Part shown: positions 5,066 to 7,172 of the stretch, piece by piece | Layout: every line of letters starts with the position of its first letter | Position numbering within the stretch: the first letter of the stretch is position 1 | The notes under the pieces: model-generated | The model's database searches: none | What the model saw: only the letters and a program-made list of their open reading frames with translations | Told to the model about the DNA's origin: nothing | Made by a program: the position numbers and the translations under genes | Source of the DNA: Oscillospiraceae bacterium | GTDB taxonomy: Bacteria; Bacillota; Clostridia; Oscillospirales; Ruminococcaceae | Assembly (NCBI GenBank): GCA_031281115.1 | Contig: JAITFV010000126.1 | Span: 1-7,172, forward strand | Reading direction: 5' to 3' | Length of the DNA: 7,172 bases

Positions 5066-6283
5066 TCTGAAAATTATTATAACCATAATTGCCGCCGCTA
5101 ATGACAATGCGCCTATTATCATGTAAAGGAAGCTGTCGTCTTCGGCGGGGTAAGGCGGTAATTCTCCTCCTTGCGGGGGCGAATGCGAAGCGGGCAGGGT
5201 GGTTAAAGACGGCAACGCTTCCGGTTCAGCTTCGTCAAGCGGAACTATGTAAGTGTCGTTCTCTGCAAAAAATTGCCTAAACTCCGCACTGTCCCCTCTG
5301 TGGTCGAAAGACAGCGCGAGCGACGAGATATCGAAATATTTCATTACGGGCGGGCTGTATAAATATTCGCCACCTTGAAACACGCCCTGCCTGTCCCATG
5401 TCGGGTCGGTGTAAACCCAGCGGTTTTCTGCTTCGTACCAAAACGCAACCCATTCGTGCACAATCGTCTGCGTCGGCAGAAGCTCGTAGGGAACGCCTTC
5501 CGACACATTAACAATGCCGCCTTTTATATTCAGCGCCTTTATTCCCGCCGCCTCAAGCAAAGCGGCGTAGGTGTTGGCGATTCCTATGCAGACACTGCGC
5601 CGCAGGCGTAAAGTATTAGCAATTGAAATAGTTTCCTCATTCACTTCGAGAGCTGCCGCATCACGGTCATAGACGATGTTTTCGCTGACCCAGCGGCTCA
5701 GCTCTTTTGCTTTTTGATAATCGCAGTCGAGTTCGGCTGTAACTTCTGCGACGATTTCATGCAATCTGCTGCGAGTTTCGGCGATTTCACGAGGACAGAG
5801 AGCCGCGCTTATATAATTTTCACTGATTTGCGGTGAGATTGTGCGGTAATCTTCAAGCGCGGCAGCGGTTTTTGCGGCAAGCCTGTTATCGCCGAAAAAC
5901 CAGCCGATGTCGGAATTATACTCAACGCGGTAAGTTAAAGTAGTATCGTCGTTGAATTTTATAACAGCGAGGGCGTTTTTCACCGATGGAATCCCTCCGA
6001 AGGAGGCAATGAATGTGCCGTCGGCTTCCCGCGTAAAGCGGCTTTCTATGTTACTCAAAGAGGGTGTGCTGATGTAAAAGTCTGTTACTGCGTAATCTCT
6101 AAAATAACCCGCAGCGTGAATTGTTGTACCATTTGCGGTAAGAATAACATAGCGGTCGGGGTCGAGGGTGGTTTCGAGCGCGAAAACGCGCCCCAGCGAT
6201 TCCTGATATGCAGCTGATGGCTGACAATTTATAGTTGACAGCTGGAAAAATATAAAAACAACTACGAAAATAACAAACTTCAT
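5051..6283 (-). CDS. Secreted, membrane-anchored transglutaminase-like protein
   Basis: The 410-residue product starts with one lysine and a hydrophobic stretch (residues 2-17), a signal peptide or anchor. It ends in a membrane helix (about 384-404) and a basic RYRKS tail, so most of it should face outside the cell. A transglutaminase-like (papain-fold) domain spans about 185-300. Cys232 lies in RRSVCIGIANTYAALLEAAGI, His276 in TIVHEWVAFW and Asp293 in YTDPTWD, giving the full catalytic triad. Bacterial members usually act as proteases or peptide/cell-wall amidases; the substrate here is unknown. The 115 or so residues before the domain contain beta-rich sequence without recognised motifs. 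Residues 355-382 are a proline-rich stalk partly encoded by a repeat. An in-frame TAA lies just upstream, so the ATG at 6283 is the only sensible start, yet no ribosome binding site precedes it; see the promoter at 6290-6318. Confidence 0.85.
   Translation of the reverse strand: MKFVIFVVVFIFFQLSTINCQPSAAYQESLGRVFALETTLDPDRYVILTANGTTIHAAGYFRDYAVTDFYISTPSLSNIESRFTREADGTFIASFGGIPSVKNALAVIKFNDDTTLTYRVEYNSDIGWFFGDNRLAAKTAAALEDYRTISPQISENYISAALCPREIAETRSRLHEIVAEVTAELDCDYQKAKELSRWVSENIVYDRDAAALEVNEETISIANTLRLRRSVCIGIANTYAALLEAAGIKALNIKGGIVNVSEGVPYELLPTQTIVHEWVAFWYEAENRWVYTDPTWDRQGVFQGGEYLYSPPVMKYFDISSLALSFDHRGDSAEFRQFFAENDTYIVPLDEAEPEALPSLTTLPASHSPPQGGELPPYPAEDDSFLYMIIGALSLAAAIMVIIIFRYRKS
5157..5205. 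repeat. GC-rich repeat-like insert within the stalk-coding region
   Basis: The minus-strand run from ACCACCCTGCCCGCTTCGC to CCCCGCAAGGAGGAG resembles the dispersed 'CTTCGC ... CCCGCAAGG' palindromic repeats of many bacterial genomes. It encodes residues 360-376 (TTLPASHSPPQGGELPP), the stalk between the catalytic domain and the membrane helix. Being in frame, it would lengthen the linker without breaking the gene. Identification as a repeat rests on resemblance only. Confidence 0.35.
6211..6244. repeat. GYTGACA tandem-like repeat in the signal-peptide region
   Basis: CAGCTG at 6211-6216 and 6239-6244 bounds the motifs GCTGACAATT (6220-6229) and GTTGACAGCT (6234-6243). The pattern resembles low-complexity TTGACAGCTGACA arrays found between genes. 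On the minus strand it encodes residues 14-25 (QLSTINCQPSAA), right at the predicted end of the signal peptide. The motifs are seen directly; a repeat origin of the coding segment is inferred. Confidence 0.4.
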
Positions 6284-6289
6284 GCTTTA

Positions 6290-6318
6290 ATTATAATACG
6301 GTTTTGTTGTTTTGTCAA
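6290..6318 (-). promoter_or_regulatory. Perfect sigma-A promoter giving a predicted leaderless mRNA
   Basis: On the minus strand, TTGACA (6313-6318), a 17-base spacer and TATAAT (6290-6295) match the consensus exactly. Only TAAAGC separates the -10 box from the ATG at 6283, so the usual start point falls on the A of that ATG. There is no room for a ribosome binding site. The promoter overlaps the left edge of multi-hairpin repeat copy 3, replacing the region where the first hairpin would be. Confidence 0.8.
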
Positions 6319-6407
6319 CTGAAGCGAAACGGCGCTGCTGCGACAGCGCCCGCAGCTCGCAAGCTGCGGAACCCTGTTGTCCATTTCTTAAATGGACGAC
6401 AGTATTA
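6294..6407. repeat. Multi-hairpin dispersed repeat, copy 3
   Basis: An outer pairing (TAATAC at 6294-6299, GTATTA at 6402-6407) encloses a weak first hairpin (GTTG/CAAC, 6306-6319) and three strong ones. H2 is GGCGCTG/CAGCGCC (6331-6337/6344-6350). H3 is CGCAGCT/AGCTGCG (6351-6357/6362-6368). H4 is a 13-bp stem with one wobble (6374-6386/6390-6402). H2 differs from copy 2 by one base in its first 20. H3 differs in sequence but stays paired, and the GCGGAA/CCC linker is kept. As in copy 2, the last base of H4 is also the first base of the outer arm. The right arm contains the DUF4830 stop codon. Confidence 0.75.
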
Positions 6408-6848
6408 CATTCCTTTCCCGTCAAAGCTCGTCATGAAGCCGTTGATAGCGAACGAGCATATATCCCCTCCGATGATTCTGCCTCTGAACACCAAAACATT
6501 CGCGAAAACATCGCCGGCCGCTGGATGGTTCAGCACACGGAAAGTATAGCTTTCAACAATATCGGCGCGGTGCCGCGATAAATCGAAACCCTGCTGCCTT
6601 TGCAAATCGTTGTAACGTTGATAAGTTTCAGTGAATTTTGCAGGGATTTGCACGTTCCTGACAGTTATCGGCTCCGGCTCAACCGCCCACCCGAAAGTGC
6701 CGAGGTAAGCGATGATGTCGGCAGTATCCTGTATGCGTACAGAGGCACTGCGGATATTAGCGCAGCGCACCGCGAACAGCGCAGTTACAGCGACAACCGC
6801 AGCAAGAAAGATAACCCTTGCTCTGTTGATTCGGGTAGATTTATACAT
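6405..6848 (-). CDS. DUF4830 membrane-anchored protein
   Basis: I recognise the DUF4830 family of Firmicutes, which has no known function to my knowledge. From the start at 6848 the product has 147 residues. It has a basic N-terminus (MYKSTRINRAR), one membrane helix (about 11-27) and an exported domain. That domain contains the family landmarks YLGTFGWAVEPEPI (48-61), VQIPAKF...YQRYNDLQRQQGFDLS (66-91), a YTF/NHP strand pair (101-109), and VFRGRIIGGDICSFAINGFMTSF (120-142). A start 21 codons further upstream is possible, but it has no ribosome binding site and lies upstream of the predicted transcription start near 6866. At the chosen start an AAAAAGG run sits 11 bases away, a weak site. The stop codon lies inside repeat copy 3. 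It precedes the transglutaminase gene by 121 bases. Confidence 0.78.
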   Translation of the reverse strand: MYKSTRINRARVIFLAAVVAVTALFAVRCANIRSASVRIQDTADIIAYLGTFGWAVEPEPITVRNVQIPAKFTETYQRYNDLQRQQGFDLSRHRADIVESYTFRVLNHPAAGDVFANVLVFRGRIIGGDICSFAINGFMTSFDGKGM

Positions 6849-6872
6849 ATAAATACCAGCCTTTTTATAGAT

Positions 6873-6901
6873 ATTGTATACTTTCAATGTATATGGCACA
6901 A
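6873..6901 (-). promoter_or_regulatory. Putative promoter of the DUF4830 gene
   Basis: On the minus strand, TTGTGC (6896-6901) and TACAAT (6873-6878) are 17 bases apart. Transcription would begin near 6866, which places the ATG at 6848 within a leader of about 18 bases and rules out the longer reading frame start at 6911. Confidence 0.5.
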
Positions 6902-6976
6902 CAATGTACAAAATTCATAGCCGCATATTGTCAAATTTGCTGAAATTTTCTCCGCTGTAGCTGTCGGCAAGCGGTT

Positions 6977-7049
6977 TTGCTCATTTTTTTGTAAAAAAGT
7001 AACAACAAAGGTGGGAAAGTCTGATTAATGTTTTGTAACACATGAGCAA
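6977..7049. other. Widely spaced inverted repeat in the divergent intergenic region
   Basis: TTGCTCAT (6977-6984) is the exact reverse complement of ATGAGCAA (7042-7049), 57 bp apart. AT-rich runs including a T7/A6 pair lie between them. The arms could be two operator half-sites or form a long hairpin, and they lie upstream of the plus-strand promoter at 7091. Eight bases can match by chance. Otherwise the 6912-7090 stretch shows no gene. Confidence 0.25.
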
Positions 7050-7090
7050 TATTCACAAAGCGTTTTCGTAAAATTTAGTTAATTAGGGGA

Positions 7091-7119
7091 TTTACTTTTA
7101 TCAAAAAACTATGTATGAT
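7091..7119 (+). promoter_or_regulatory. Promoter of a plus-strand gene beyond the window
   Basis: TTTACT (7091-7096), a 17-base spacer and TATGAT (7114-7119) form a good sigma-A promoter. Transcription would begin near 7126. A ribosome binding site follows at 7160, so the gene it drives must start just past the right edge. Confidence 0.65.
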
Positions 7120-7159
7120 AAAGAAAGTGAGCTGTCACAGGATAGCTATATCTGAAAAC

Positions 7160-7165
7160 AGGAGG
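7160..7165 (+). promoter_or_regulatory. Ribosome binding site of the next gene
   Basis: AGGAGG is a complete Shine-Dalgarno sequence, followed by TTTTTAA to the window end. The start codon should be within the next few bases outside the window. The gene itself cannot be identified. Confidence 0.75.
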
Positions 7166-7172
7166 TTTTTAA

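Noticed and set aside
6222..6226. Lipoprotein signal (Cys20 of the transglutaminase-like protein)
   Set aside because: The preceding residues are S-T-I-N, and asparagine before the cysteine does not fit a lipobox. A C-terminal membrane helix already anchors the protein.
6600..6920. 106-residue plus-strand frame antisense to DUF4830
   Set aside because: The minus-strand frame carries clear DUF4830 motifs; the antisense frame has no recognisable content.
7008..7021. MraZ box (GGTGGGAAAGT) implying a cell-division cluster downstream
   Set aside because: Only one TGGG unit is present; MraZ sites consist of several regularly spaced copies.

Overview
The window looks like chromosomal DNA from a low- to mid-GC Gram-positive anaerobe of the Clostridia (Ruminococcaceae/Oscillospiraceae-like). 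This is inferred from five things: the rplM-rpsI operon behind a perfect TTGACA-17-TATAAT promoter, strong Shine-Dalgarno sites on most genes, a DUF4914 protein, a DUF4830 protein, and a long bacterial CofE-like ligase. No phage, plasmid, IS transposase, CRISPR array, rRNA or tRNA gene was seen.

Layout. 1-222: downstream side of the first gene, with a multi-hairpin repeat (copy 1). 223-2091 (-): DUF4914 protein with an HPr-kinase/PEPCK-type P-loop. 2092-2709: a 618-bp divergent noncoding region holding the DUF4914 promoter, a strong bidirectional terminator hairpin, a switch-like hairpin set, AGATA direct repeats, and the rplM promoter and structured leader. 2710-3557 (+): rplM-rpsI, overlapping by one base. 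3558-3799: convergent noncoding region with a short GC-rich repeat, a hairpin, multi-hairpin repeat copy 2 and a terminator. 3800-5002 (-): CofE-like amide ligase. 5051-6283 (-): secreted, membrane-anchored transglutaminase-like protein, probably cotranscribed with the ligase. 6284-6404: repeat copy 3, which overlaps a perfect promoter. 6405-6848 (-): DUF4830 membrane-anchored protein. 6849-7172: divergent noncoding region ending in the promoter and ribosome binding site of a + strand gene that starts just past the window.

The ribosomal genes are ordinary and probably autoregulated through their leader. The three minus-strand genes at 3800-6848 may be partly cotranscribed, but no shared pathway is evident.

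The most unusual content is noncoding. Three elements share one architecture: tandem perfect hairpins enclosed by an outer pairing. The two best copies keep the sequence of one central hairpin while the other hairpins differ in sequence but remain paired. All three sit at gene 3' ends. One copy overlaps both the stop codon of DUF4830 and the consensus promoter of the transglutaminase gene, whose mRNA is predicted to be leaderless.
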